Below, one piece after another: positions 8,018 to 15,508 of a stretch of 64,000 nucleotides of DNA. Source of the DNA: Polyangiaceae bacterium (GTDB taxonomy: Bacteria; Myxococcota_A; Polyangia; Polyangiales; Polyangiaceae); contig JAICUB010000002.1 in assembly GCA_025936045.1 (NCBI GenBank), positions 62,001 through 126,000 on the forward strand, in the 5' to 3' direction. Under the pieces are notes generated by a model. The model was not told the origin of the DNA. It saw only the letters and a program-made list of their open reading frames with translations, and made no database searches. How positions within the stretch are numbered: the first letter of the stretch is position 1; each line of letters starts with the position of its first letter. Made by a program: the position numbers and the translations under genes.

Positions 8018-8488
8018 ATGCAAGGCGACGCCGAGATCATCGAGCTCTTGAACGAGGTTTTGACCGCGGAGCTCACGGCCATCAATCAGTACTTCATCCA
8101 CGCGAAGATGTTGAAAAACCGGGGCTACGATCGGCTCGCCAAAAAGAAGCGCGAAGAGTCGATCGAGGAGATGCATCACGCCGACGCCGTGATCGAGCGC
8201 GTTCTCTTTCTCGACGGCGTGCCGAACATGCAGCGGCTTTTTCCCGTGCGCGTCGGGGAGGAGCCGGTCGAGATGCACGAGCTCGACTTGGCCGTCGAAA
8301 AGGAGGCGCACGCGCGGCTCAACCGCGGCGTCGCGCTCACGGTCGCCAAGGGCGACAACGGGACACGTGCGCTGCTCGAGTCGATTCTGAAGTCGGAAGA
8401 AGAATCCATCGATTGGCTGGAAACGCACCTCGGGCTCGTCAAGGAGCTCGGGCGGGAACGTTATTTGGCGGAGCAGATGCGCGAGTGA
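8018..8488 (+). CDS. bfr: Bacterioferritin
   Basis: 156 residues, collinear with E. coli bacterioferritin without gaps in the first 140 positions. Bfr forms a 24-subunit shell that oxidises Fe(II) and stores ferric mineral. The ferroxidase ligands E18, E51, H54, E94 and E127 are present, as is haem-ligand M52 ('EEMHHAD'). The sixth ligand, H130 in E. coli ('EEGHIDWLE'), is Ser130 here ('EEESIDWLE'), which may change the iron site. The ORF is open upstream to 7898, but the ATG at 8018 matches the family N-terminus ('MQGD'). The 212 bases between the Fur-like box and this start hold no other gene I can support. Confidence 0.93.
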   Translation: MQGDAEIIELLNEVLTAELTAINQYFIHAKMLKNRGYDRLAKKKREESIEEMHHADAVIERVLFLDGVPNMQRLFPVRVGEEPVEMHELDLAVEKEAHARLNRGVALTVAKGDNGTRALLESILKSEEESIDWLETHLGLVKELGRERYLAEQMRE

Positions 8489-8574
8489 CGGGGGCCCGCG
8501 GAGCGCACGAGCCGTTGCGCGGTGCGGCGAGGCTTTTCGTGCGGCCGGGTCGGTGGTAGGCAAGGCGCCCGAAC

Positions 8575-9333
8575 ATGAGCGGCCATTCGAAGTGGGCGAC
8601 AATCAAGCGCAAAAAGGGCGCCACCGACGCGGCGCGCGGTCGAGCCTGGACCAAGCTCATCCGTGAGGTGGTGACGGCGGCGCGCATCGGCGGCGGCGAC
8701 CAGAACTCGAACCCGCGCCTGCGCAAGGCCGTGATCGATTGTCGCGCGCAGCAGATGCCCGCCGACAACATCAAGCGAGCGATCCAGCGCGGCACGGGTG
8801 AGCTCGAGGGCGCGTCGTACGACGAAGTGCTGTACGAAGGCACCGGCCCGAGCGGCACGCTGTTTTTGGTCGAGGGCATGACCGACAATCGGAACCGCAC
8901 GGTCGCGGAGCTCCGCAAGATCTTCGAGCGACACAACGGCGTGCTCGGGAGCTCGGGTGCCGCGGGTTGGGCGTTCGATCGGGTCGGCGTGATCACGCTC
9001 GAGAAGTCGGCGGCGACCGAGGACCAGCTGATGGAAGCGGTGGTCGAGGCCGGCGCGGAGGATTACCGCGACGAGGGCGAGACGTGGGGCGTGTACACGC
9101 CGCCGAACGACCTCGATCGCGTGACGAGCGCGCTCGAGGCGAAAAAGCTCACGATTCAAGCGAGCAAGCTCGCGTACATCCCGAAGAACAAGAAGCCGAT
9201 GACGGGCCGCGACGCCGAGGTCTGCTTGAACCTGGTCGAAGCGCTGGACGAGCACGACGACGTGCAGAACGTCTTCGCCGATTTCGATCTGTCGGAAGAA
9301 GAGCTCGCGCGCATCGCGGCCGGCGCGGGCTGA
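8575..9333 (+). CDS. yebC: YebC/TACO1-family translation or transcription factor
   Basis: 252 residues with the signature N-terminus 'MSGHSKWATIKRKKGATDA', the family core 'NPRLRKAVIDCRAQQMPAD', then the three-domain YebC layout. Members have been described both as DNA-binding regulators (PmpR) and as ribosome factors that relieve stalling at polyproline or other difficult sequences. In many bacteria yebC lies next to ruvC; here it does not, and no ruvABC is in the window. The C-terminus is acidic and complete ('EELARIAAGAG'). It is convergent with the CPBP protease gene, 34 bases away. Confidence 0.95.
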   Translation: MSGHSKWATIKRKKGATDAARGRAWTKLIREVVTAARIGGGDQNSNPRLRKAVIDCRAQQMPADNIKRAIQRGTGELEGASYDEVLYEGTGPSGTLFLVEGMTDNRNRTVAELRKIFERHNGVLGSSGAAGWAFDRVGVITLEKSAATEDQLMEAVVEAGAEDYRDEGETWGVYTPPNDLDRVTSALEAKKLTIQASKLAYIPKNKKPMTGRDAEVCLNLVEALDEHDDVQNVFADFDLSEEELARIAAGAG

Positions 9334-9367
9334 CAGCCACGCGCGTACGGTTCGCTACGGGTAGGGT

Positions 9368-10033
9368 TCACACGGGCCAGCGGAACTGCACGGCCGAAAA
9401 ATACGTGAAGACGAGGTGCGCGACCGTGCTCGGCACGAGCCTGCCGAAGCGCCCGGCCAGGAACGTCCAAACGAGACCGCAGCCCAACGCTGCAAGGACG
9501 AGCAGCGGATTCGGGCCGGCGACGGGATCGCGCAGCAGGTAGACGGTGGGTAGCGCCGCAAGCGCGTAGAGCAGCGTCGCGAAGACGAAGCCGCGCCGGT
9601 TGCCGAAGCGCTCGCTGAGCTCGTCGAGCACCATGCCGCGCCAGACGAGCTCTTCACAGACGACGATGACCGCGAGGGCGCTCGTGAGGAACACGGAGTG
9701 CTGGAGCGTTTCCGGGTCCCCGAGCGCGAGATAGAGGCGCAAGAGCCAAGCTTGCCGCGGCGTGCCGGCCGGCACGACCACGGCGCGGGCGGCCCACGAT
9801 GCGATGAGCAGCGCGATGCCGGGCAGCGCGCCGAGTGTGATGTCGCCCCCGCGCGGCGTGAGACGCGCCTTGATCGTGCCGTCGCGCGCGAAGCCGCGGA
9901 CGGCGAGCACCGCGAGCAGGAGGTGCGGGATGCCGAATACCCAGTAAAAGGCCGGGGTGCCCGCGAAATCCGGACGGAACGCCGCGGCGTAGCTGGCCGT
10001 GACGACGACGAAGGCCAGAACGACGCGCTTCAC
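9368..10033 (-). CDS. CPBP-family intramembrane metalloprotease (divergent)
   Basis: 221 residues, strongly hydrophobic, about six membrane segments. Motif 1 of the CPBP/Abi family, EExxxR, is present as E127-E128-LVW-R132. In motif 2 the usual FxxxH histidine is missing ('LLYALAAL'); in motif 3 H206 is kept ('AHLVF') but the Asn is not. Activity is therefore uncertain. The start is the GTG at 10033, which overlaps the coaBC stop as GTGA; it is the last gene of the feoAB-aag-coaBC run. CPBP proteins process membrane-bound substrates or prenylated peptides; the substrate here is unknown. Confidence 0.8.
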   Translation of the reverse strand: MKRVVLAFVVVTASYAAAFRPDFAGTPAFYWVFGIPHLLLAVLAVRGFARDGTIKARLTPRGGDITLGALPGIALLIASWAARAVVVPAGTPRQAWLLRLYLALGDPETLQHSVFLTSALAVIVVCEELVWRGMVLDELSERFGNRRGFVFATLLYALAALPTVYLLRDPVAGPNPLLVLAALGCGLVWTFLAGRFGRLVPSTVAHLVFTYFSAVQFRWPV

Positions 10034-11265
10034 GCGCGCCTCGCGGCGAGCTCGGAGCCGACGCGCGCGAGGATGCGATCGGCGAGCGCGCGCTTGGGTC
10101 CGAACGGAACGTGCTCTTCGTCGCTCGGACCGACGAGGACGGCACGGATGTCGTCCCGGCCGATCGATTCGTCCGCGTGATTGGACACGACGAAGTCTAC
10201 TCGCTTGTCCGCGAGCTTACGTCGAGCCGTGACGACGGCGTCAGCGTCGTCTTCGGTGCCGAGCGCGAAGCCGACCAGCACCGGCCGCGTGCGTCGGCGC
10301 GCGCGGCCGATTTCCGCGAGTAAATCCGGGTTCGGCACGAGCTCGAGCGTGAGCGGCGCGTCGCTGCGGCGGAGCTTGGTGAGGCTCGCCGCCGCGGGGC
10401 GGTAGTCCGCGACGGCCGCGGCCATGACGAGCGCGTCGGTGCCGCCGAGGTCCCCGCCGAGCACGTGCCAGAGCGCGTTCCGGAGCGACTCGGCGCTCTG
10501 CACGTCCACGCGCGTGACGCCCGGCGGCGTCGGCAAGCTCACCGGGCCCGCGATGAGCGTTACCTGCGCGCCGAGCTCCGCGGCGCGCTCGGCGACGGCA
10601 AAGCCCATTTTGCCCGACGAGCGATTGCCGACGTAGCGCACCGGATCGATGTCTTCCGTCGTCGGGCCAGCCGTGACGAGCAGGCGCACGCCGCGCAGGG
10701 TTTGCCGCTCGGTCAACGTCCGGAGCACGGCGTCGAAAATGGTGTTCGGCTCCGCCATGCGCCCCATGCCGATGTCGCCGCTCGCGACGGCGCCCGCGAC
10801 GGGACCGATGAGCCGTATGCGGCCGTCCGTGGCGAGCATCGCCAGGTTCCGCACCGTGGCGGGGTTCGCCCACATGCTCGGGTGCATCGCCGGTGCCGCG
10901 AGCACGGGACACGCCGCGCACAGGACGAGCGCGCTCGTGAAATCGTCGGCGCGGCCGTGCGCGAAGCGCGCGAGCGCGTCGGCCGTCGCGGGCACGACGA
11001 GCACGAGATCGCTCGCCTTGCCGAGCACGACGTGCGGCTCGCCCGCTTGATCGGGCGCGAACATCTCGCCGAGCACCGGCCGGCCCGTGAGCCCCGAGAA
11101 CGTCGCCGGCCCGATGAACGCGCGCGCCGACGCGGTAAGCGACACGTCGAGCTCCGCGCCTTCGGCGAGCAGACGTCGCGCGAGCAAGACGGCCTTGTAC
11201 GCCGCGATGCTGCCCGCCACGCACAGCGTGATCTTCTTGCCGGCGAGGGCCGGAGCGGCGGTCAT
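10030..11265 (-). CDS. coaBC: Bifunctional phosphopantothenoylcysteine decarboxylase / phosphopantothenate-cysteine ligase
   Basis: 411 residues. The N-terminal flavin-dependent CoaC domain (about 1-190) decarboxylates phosphopantothenoylcysteine; the C-terminal CoaB domain (about 190-405) makes it from phosphopantothenate and cysteine, in CoA synthesis. Seen motifs: 'GSIAAYK', catalytic H78, PAMHPSMW at 125-132 and 'GPTTEDIDPVRYVGNRSSG' in CoaB. Two landmark positions differ from E. coli Dfp: the PxMNxxMW asparagine is His128, and the ACGD cysteine is Ser162 ('ASGDIGMGRM'). As I recall, actinobacterial enzymes also have His at the first position, so this is probably a functional variant. ATG at 11265 overlaps the aag stop (ATGA). 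Confidence 0.93.
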   Translation of the reverse strand: MTAAPALAGKKITLCVAGSIAAYKAVLLARRLLAEGAELDVSLTASARAFIGPATFSGLTGRPVLGEMFAPDQAGEPHVVLGKASDLVLVVPATADALARFAHGRADDFTSALVLCAACPVLAAPAMHPSMWANPATVRNLAMLATDGRIRLIGPVAGAVASGDIGMGRMAEPNTIFDAVLRTLTERQTLRGVRLLVTAGPTTEDIDPVRYVGNRSSGKMGFAVAERAAELGAQVTLIAGPVSLPTPPGVTRVDVQSAESLRNALWHVLGGDLGGTDALVMAAAVADYRPAAASLTKLRRSDAPLTLELVPNPDLLAEIGRARRRTRPVLVGFALGTEDDADAVVTARRKLADKRVDFVVSNHADESIGRDDIRAVLVGPSDEEHVPFGPKRALADRILARVGSELAARRA

Positions 11266-11879
11266 GTTCGCTTCTTACCGCGCCCGCCCGGCGCGCGCGA
11301 CACGAACGGATTGCCCGCTTCGAAGAAGCGCCAGGGACGCGCCGCCCACTCGCCCGCGTAGTCCACGCCGATGCGGGGCGAGCGCGCGAGCTTGCCGCGC
11401 GGCCCGTCGCTCAAGAACAGGGGGCGCTTGCAGAGATCGAGCCCGTAGCAGCGTTTGTCGATGGCGAACGCCTCACACAGCTTGCCCGGACCGTTGGCGA
11501 GGTTGCGATCGCCGGGCGTGAGCCCGCGTCGTTCGGCCATGAGCTCGACGCCCTCGAGCGGCTCGACCGCGCGGATCAAGACCGCGTGCGGCGCGAGGTC
11601 CCGCGTGGTGACGAGGTTTACGTGCCAGTGCATGCCGTAGACGAAGAAGACGTACGCGAACCCGGGCGGCCCGAACATCGCTTCGGTGCGCGGCGTGCGG
11701 CGCCCGCCGTAGGAGTGCGCGGCGCGATCCTCCGGGCCCCGATAGGCTTCGGCTTCGACGATGCGGCCGGCCACGCGGCCCTCGGGCGTTTCGTGCACGA
11801 GGATCTTGCCGACGGCGTCGCGCGCGACCGTGAGCACCGGCCGCGCGTAAAAGGACCGGGGTAACGGCGCGAGCGTCAG
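11262..11879 (-). CDS. aag: 3-methyladenine DNA glycosylase (AAG/MPG family)
   Basis: About 205 residues, the normal length of the AAG family, which excises alkylated purines in base-excision repair. The core 'RSFYARPVLTVARDAVGK', the catalytic-Glu motif 'GRIVEAEAYRGPEDRAAHS', 'YVFFVYGMHWHVNLV' and 'LANGPGKLCEAF' are all present. No ATG, GTG or TTG lies at the expected N-terminus. The frame continues upstream only through feoB in a different frame. I place the start at CTG (11879), which forms a CTGA overlap with the feoB stop. A GTG about 40 codons inside feoB is possible but would add an Arg-rich non-homologous segment. The gene is real; its start is uncertain. Confidence 0.82.
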   Translation of the reverse strand: MTLAPLPRSFYARPVLTVARDAVGKILVHETPEGRVAGRIVEAEAYRGPEDRAAHSYGGRRTPRTEAMFGPPGFAYVFFVYGMHWHVNLVTTRDLAPHAVLIRAVEPLEGVELMAERRGLTPGDRNLANGPGKLCEAFAIDKRCYGLDLCKRPLFLSDGPRGKLARSPRIGVDYAGEWAARPWRFFEAGNPFVSRAPGGRGKKRT

Positions 11880-14104
11880 CCGAACCCGAAAAGACGCCCG
11901 CCCTGATAAACGAGCAGGCTGACGAGATAGGCGAGGGCGGTCATGTAAGCGAACAGGAACGCGGGCCAGCGCCACGAGCGCGTCTCGCGCCGTACCATTG
12001 CGAGCGTGCTCATGCACTGGCAGGAGAGCGCGAAGAAGAGCAAGAGCGAAAGGCCGACGAGCGGCGTGTAGCGGGGTTTTCCACCGAGCGTTTCCTGCCG
12101 GAGCTTTTCGCGCAGCGGGAGCGCCTGGTCGTCCGTGTCGCCCACGCCGTAGACGAGGCCGAGCGTCGAGATGAACACCTCGCGCGCCGCGAACGCGCCG
12201 ATGATGCCGACGTCGATTTTCCAATCGAAGCCGAGCGGAGCGAACAGGGGCTCGACGGCTTTGCCGAGTCGCCCGCCGTAGCTTTCGCCGATGCGCGACT
12301 CGGCGCGTGCGGGCTCGGGGGCCGTCGGATGCACGGGCGGCGCGGCGAGGTGCTGCTCGGCGCTCGTCGCGTGGACCGCGGCGACCGACGCCGGCCGCGG
12401 CGGAGCGACCGCCGTGGCGGGCCGCGGGAAGGCGAGCAGCGCCCAGAGCACGATGGTGCAGGCGAGGATCACGGTGCCCGCTTCCTTCAAGAACACGAAC
12501 GCTCGCTCCACCATGTTGCGCAGCGTGAGTCTGAGGCTCGGCAGGCGATACGGCGGGAGCTCGAGTACGAGCGGGACGCGCCGCCCCTTCACCGCCGTGC
12601 GCCCGAGCACGAGGGCGACCACCAGCGTCGTCACGATCGCGAAGACGTACATGCCGACCATCATCAGGCCCTGCAGCGGTACCCAGCCGAACACGCGTGA
12701 CGGCGGGAACAACGTCGCGATGATCAGCGTGTAGACGGGCAAGCGCGCCGAGCACGTCATGAGCGGGATCACGAGCATCGTGAGCAGGCGATCGCGCTGC
12801 CGCTCCATCGTGCGCGTCGCCATGATGGCCGGGACGGCGCACGCGAAGCCCGAGAGCATCGGCACGAAGGCGCGGCCATGAAGGCCGAGCGTCCGGAGCA
12901 CGCGATCCATCAAGAACGCGACGCGCGCCATGTACCCCGAGTCCTCGAGCAGCCCGATCAAGAGCGAGAGCAAGAGGATTTGCGGCAAAAAGACGATGAC
13001 GTTGCCGACGCCGCCGATGACGCCCTCGACCAACAAGTCGCGCAGCACGCCGGCGGGCAAGAGCGCGGTGAGCTCGGTCCCCGTCCACGCGACGAGGCGC
13101 TCGATGACCTTGATGGCGGGATCGGACCAGGAGAAGAGCGCCTGGAACACGACCAGCATCGAGCCGAGGAAGATCGCGAAGCCTAAAATAGGGTGCAGCA
13201 GAATGCGATCGACGCGCTCCGAGGAGGCGCGCTTCGGCGGGTGGCGCTCGACGCGCGCATACAGGCGCTCGAGCGCGCCGTCGATGCAGGCGTAGCGTGC
13301 GGCGATGAGCTCGCGGTCGAGATCGCGCGCCCCGGCCGCGTGCCGTACGCTCTCGCAACGCTCGCGGAGCTCGGCCGGGACGTCGCGGAGCTCGTCACCG
13401 GGCTCGACGCTCGCGAGCGCCCAGAGCGCGAGGGCTCGATCCCGCCCGGGTGTGGAGCGCCACGCGGCCGGCAGCGCCGAAACGACGCGATCCGCGTCGG
13501 CTACGAGCGCCTCCGGGTAACTCACCGCGACGCCGGAGCTCGCGGGCTTTCCGAGCCGTTCGGCGATCACGCGCTTGAGCTCCTCGATGCCGGCGCCGCG
13601 CCGGCCGTCCGTCGCCACCACGGGCACGCCGAGAAAACGCGAGAGATCCGCCGGGCTCGGGGGATTGTGGGCGACCTCGTCGAGCATGTTGAGCGCGACC
13701 ACGATGGGCAGCTCGAGCTCGAGGAGCTGCAGCACGAGGTAGAGGTTGCGACTGAGCTGGCCGGCGTCGACCACGACGACGCACAGCGCGGGAAGCGGGA
13801 GCCCCGCATGTCCGAGCAGCGCGTCGAGCGCGATTTGCTCTTCCGCCGAGCGGGCGGACAGCGAGTAGGTGCCGGGGAGGTCGAGCAGCGTGGCGGGGCC
13901 GCGCCCGCCGAGCTCGAGCCGGCCGCTGCGCTGCTCGACCGTGATGCCCGGGTAATTGCCGATGTGTGCGCGCTCGCCCGTGAGCTGGTTGTAGACGCTC
14001 GTCTTGCCGACGTTCGGGTTGCCGACGAGGACGACGACGGGCGCCTCCGTCGCTCGAACGGGCGCGGCGCGTTCGGGCAGCGCCGCGCTTTCACCCAGGG
14101 TCAA
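11876..14104 (-). CDS. feoB: Ferrous iron transporter FeoB
   Basis: 742 residues. The N-terminal G-protein domain shows G1 GNPNVGKTS (28-36), G3 DLPG (75-78) and G4 NMLD (139-142). It is followed by a helical spacer and a membrane domain with two Gate-type blocks beginning near 'HPILGFAIFLGSMLVVFQ'. A Pro/Ala-rich insert ('RPASVAAVHATSAEQHLAA') separates two membrane segments and is longer than in typical FeoB. FeoB imports Fe(II) across the inner membrane. The start is TTG at 14104, overlapping the feoA stop as TTGA. No FeoC is seen. Confidence 0.95.
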   Translation of the reverse strand: MTLGESAALPERAAPVRATEAPVVVLVGNPNVGKTSVYNQLTGERAHIGNYPGITVEQRSGRLELGGRGPATLLDLPGTYSLSARSAEEQIALDALLGHAGLPLPALCVVVVDAGQLSRNLYLVLQLLELELPIVVALNMLDEVAHNPPSPADLSRFLGVPVVATDGRRGAGIEELKRVIAERLGKPASSGVAVSYPEALVADADRVVSALPAAWRSTPGRDRALALWALASVEPGDELRDVPAELRERCESVRHAAGARDLDRELIAARYACIDGALERLYARVERHPPKRASSERVDRILLHPILGFAIFLGSMLVVFQALFSWSDPAIKVIERLVAWTGTELTALLPAGVLRDLLVEGVIGGVGNVIVFLPQILLLSLLIGLLEDSGYMARVAFLMDRVLRTLGLHGRAFVPMLSGFACAVPAIMATRTMERQRDRLLTMLVIPLMTCSARLPVYTLIIATLFPPSRVFGWVPLQGLMMVGMYVFAIVTTLVVALVLGRTAVKGRRVPLVLELPPYRLPSLRLTLRNMVERAFVFLKEAGTVILACTIVLWALLAFPRPATAVAPPRPASVAAVHATSAEQHLAAPPVHPTAPEPARAESRIGESYGGRLGKAVEPLFAPLGFDWKIDVGIIGAFAAREVFISTLGLVYGVGDTDDQALPLREKLRQETLGGKPRYTPLVGLSLLLFFALSCQCMSTLAMVRRETRSWRWPAFLFAYMTALAYLVSLLVYQGGRLFGFG

Positions 14105-14415
14105 GGCGCGCCCCGCACCGGTGCGATCGGCAGCCGGCGACGCGTCGCGGGTTCGAGCTCCGGCGCCGTCAATTTGACGCCGGGGCGGACCCGCACGAGC
14201 GCCGCGTCGCCGCGCCGGATCGAGAGACTCGCCCCGCGCACGAGGAGCTCGAGCGGATCGCCGAGCGGCGCGACGGCCTTGAGCTCGACGCGCGTCCCGG
14301 GCACGAGCCCGAGCTCCATCAACCGGCGCCGGAACGAGCGCTCGCCGCCCACGTGTTCGATGTCCGCGACGTCGCCCACCTCGAGCTCGGAAAGGTGACG
14401 AACGTCGGTCGGCAT
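14101..14415 (-). CDS. feoA: FeoA, SH3-like partner of FeoB
   Basis: 104 residues. The FeoA domain occupies residues about 8-80 ('LSELEVGDVADIEHVGGE', 'RRRLMELGLVPGTRVEL', 'LVRGASLSIRRGDAALVRV'), with a basic/Pro tail. FeoA supports FeoB in ferrous iron uptake, probably by contacting its cytosolic domain. It heads the feoA-feoB-aag-coaBC-CPBP run. The ATG at 14415 lacks a clear Shine-Dalgarno. Iron-type palindromes lie directly upstream at 14425-14467. Confidence 0.93.
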   Translation of the reverse strand: MPTDVRHLSELEVGDVADIEHVGGERSFRRRLMELGLVPGTRVELKAVAPLGDPLELLVRGASLSIRRGDAALVRVRPGVKLTAPELEPATRRRLPIAPVRGAP

Positions 14416-14424
14416 CGAGACGGC

Positions 14425-14443
14425 TTCAGGTTAGCCTACCTGA
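14425..14443. promoter_or_regulatory. DtxR/IdeR-like palindrome upstream of feoA
   Basis: TTCAGGT (14425-14431) and ACCTGAA (14437-14443) are exact inverted copies around TAGCC. Reading TCAGGTTAGCCTACCTGAA (14426-14444) against the DtxR/IdeR consensus, I count 14 of 19 matches with a perfect AGGTTAGCCTA core. The half-site TTCAGGTTAG recurs as TTCAGGCTAG at 14458-14467. It lies nine bases from the feoA start. Binding is inferred. Confidence 0.4.
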
Positions 14444-14455
14444 AAACGACTATCA
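14441..14455. promoter_or_regulatory. Fur-like box upstream of feoA
   Basis: TGAAAACGACTATCA matches the bfd/bfr box at 7790-7804 with one difference (TATCA for TTTCA). It overlaps the right arm of the DtxR-like palindrome. Two near-identical copies in front of three iron genes make an iron-responsive operator likely. Confidence 0.65.
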
Positions 14456-14468
14456 AATTCAGGCTAGC

Positions 14469-15443
14469 TCAGCCAGGGTTCGGCCCGGGCGGCCGCGATT
14501 TACGGCCACGCGCCGCGAGAAAGCTCGGCCCGAGGGCGGACGCGTCGGTCGTGCCGGGCAAGACTCGGAGCACGTTCCGGAGCGCCTCGAGCATCTCCTG
14601 GGCCGAAGCGAAGCGGCGCGCCGGCTCCCGCTCGAGCGCGCGGTGGACGGCTTGCATCAGCTGGAACGGCAAGCCGGGACGTCTCACGCCGAGCATCGGC
14701 ACGCGCGCGTCGCGGACCAGGAGCGCGGAGGCGATTTCGTTCTCGCCGAGAAAGAGCCGGGCGCCGGTGAGCGCTTCCCACAGCACGATACCGACGCCGA
14801 AGAGGTCGCTACGCGGGCTCGCCGGCTCTCCGCGCACGAGCTCGGGCGCGAGATACGCCGCCTTACCCTTCACGACGTCCGGTCTCGTCATCTGTTCGCG
14901 GTCGGGCGCCTTCGCCAAGCCGAAGTCGCCGAGCTTCACGACTCCGGAGAAGTCGAGCAAGACGTTCGCCGGCGTCACGTCGCGGTGCAGCACCTCCGCC
15001 GCCTGGCCGCGCGCGTCGACGCGGCCGTGCGCGGAAGCGAGCCCGCGCAGGATCTCGATGCCGATCGCCGTCACGAGCTCCCACGGCGTAGCGATGCCGC
15101 GCGCGGCGTGCGAATCGATCCAGGCTCGGAGATCGAGGCCGTTGACGTACTCGCTCACGAGGTACGGCTGTCCGAACTCGTCGAGGCCGTAGTCGAGGAC
15201 GGCGACGACGTTCGGATGGTTGAGCTCCGCGCCGATGCGCGCCTCTTCGGCGAACATCGCGATCGTGTCGGGCAGCAGGCGAAGCTCGGGCAAGATCCGC
15301 TTCACCGCGACGGAGCGCGCGAAGCGCCCGGGGCCGCGCTGCACGGCGCGCCAAACCACCGCCATACCGCCGCGCCCGAGTTCTTCAGTCAGGTCGTAGC
15401 GACCCGCGATGAGCCGACCAGGTGCATCTTCAGGGAGATTCAC
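14469..15443 (-). CDS. Soluble Ser/Thr protein kinase
   Basis: 324 residues from the GTG at 15443, almost only a Hanks-type kinase: Gly-rich loop 'LGRGGMAVV' (22-30), K48, HRD at 153-155 in 'HRDVTPAN', DFG at 173-175, and 'GKAAYLAPE' in the activation segment. Catalytic residues are intact. No membrane segment or sensor domain is visible; a short basic tail follows. The frame is open to 15764, but that extension is low-complexity and overlaps the opposite-strand lectin lipoprotein, so I start at the GTG directly before 'NLPEDAPGRLIAGRYD'. It lies upstream of feoA on the same strand, with the iron boxes in the 53-bp gap. Confidence 0.85.
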   Translation of the reverse strand: MNLPEDAPGRLIAGRYDLTEELGRGGMAVVWRAVQRGPGRFARSVAVKRILPELRLLPDTIAMFAEEARIGAELNHPNVVAVLDYGLDEFGQPYLVSEYVNGLDLRAWIDSHAARGIATPWELVTAIGIEILRGLASAHGRVDARGQAAEVLHRDVTPANVLLDFSGVVKLGDFGLAKAPDREQMTRPDVVKGKAAYLAPELVRGEPASPRSDLFGVGIVLWEALTGARLFLGENEIASALLVRDARVPMLGVRRPGLPFQLMQAVHRALEREPARRFASAQEMLEALRNVLRVLPGTTDASALGPSFLAARGRKSRPPGPNPG

Positions 15444-15508
15444 GGCGGAACTTCGCGTGAGTAGGGGCGAGCATTGAAACCGCCGGGAACCATCGTCATC
15501 ATCACAGC

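Noticed and set aside
11879..13358. N-terminal 490 codons of a 698-codon frame that ends in aag
   Set aside because: This part lies inside feoB in another frame and is Arg/Ala-rich noise; only the last 205 codons match the glycosylase family.
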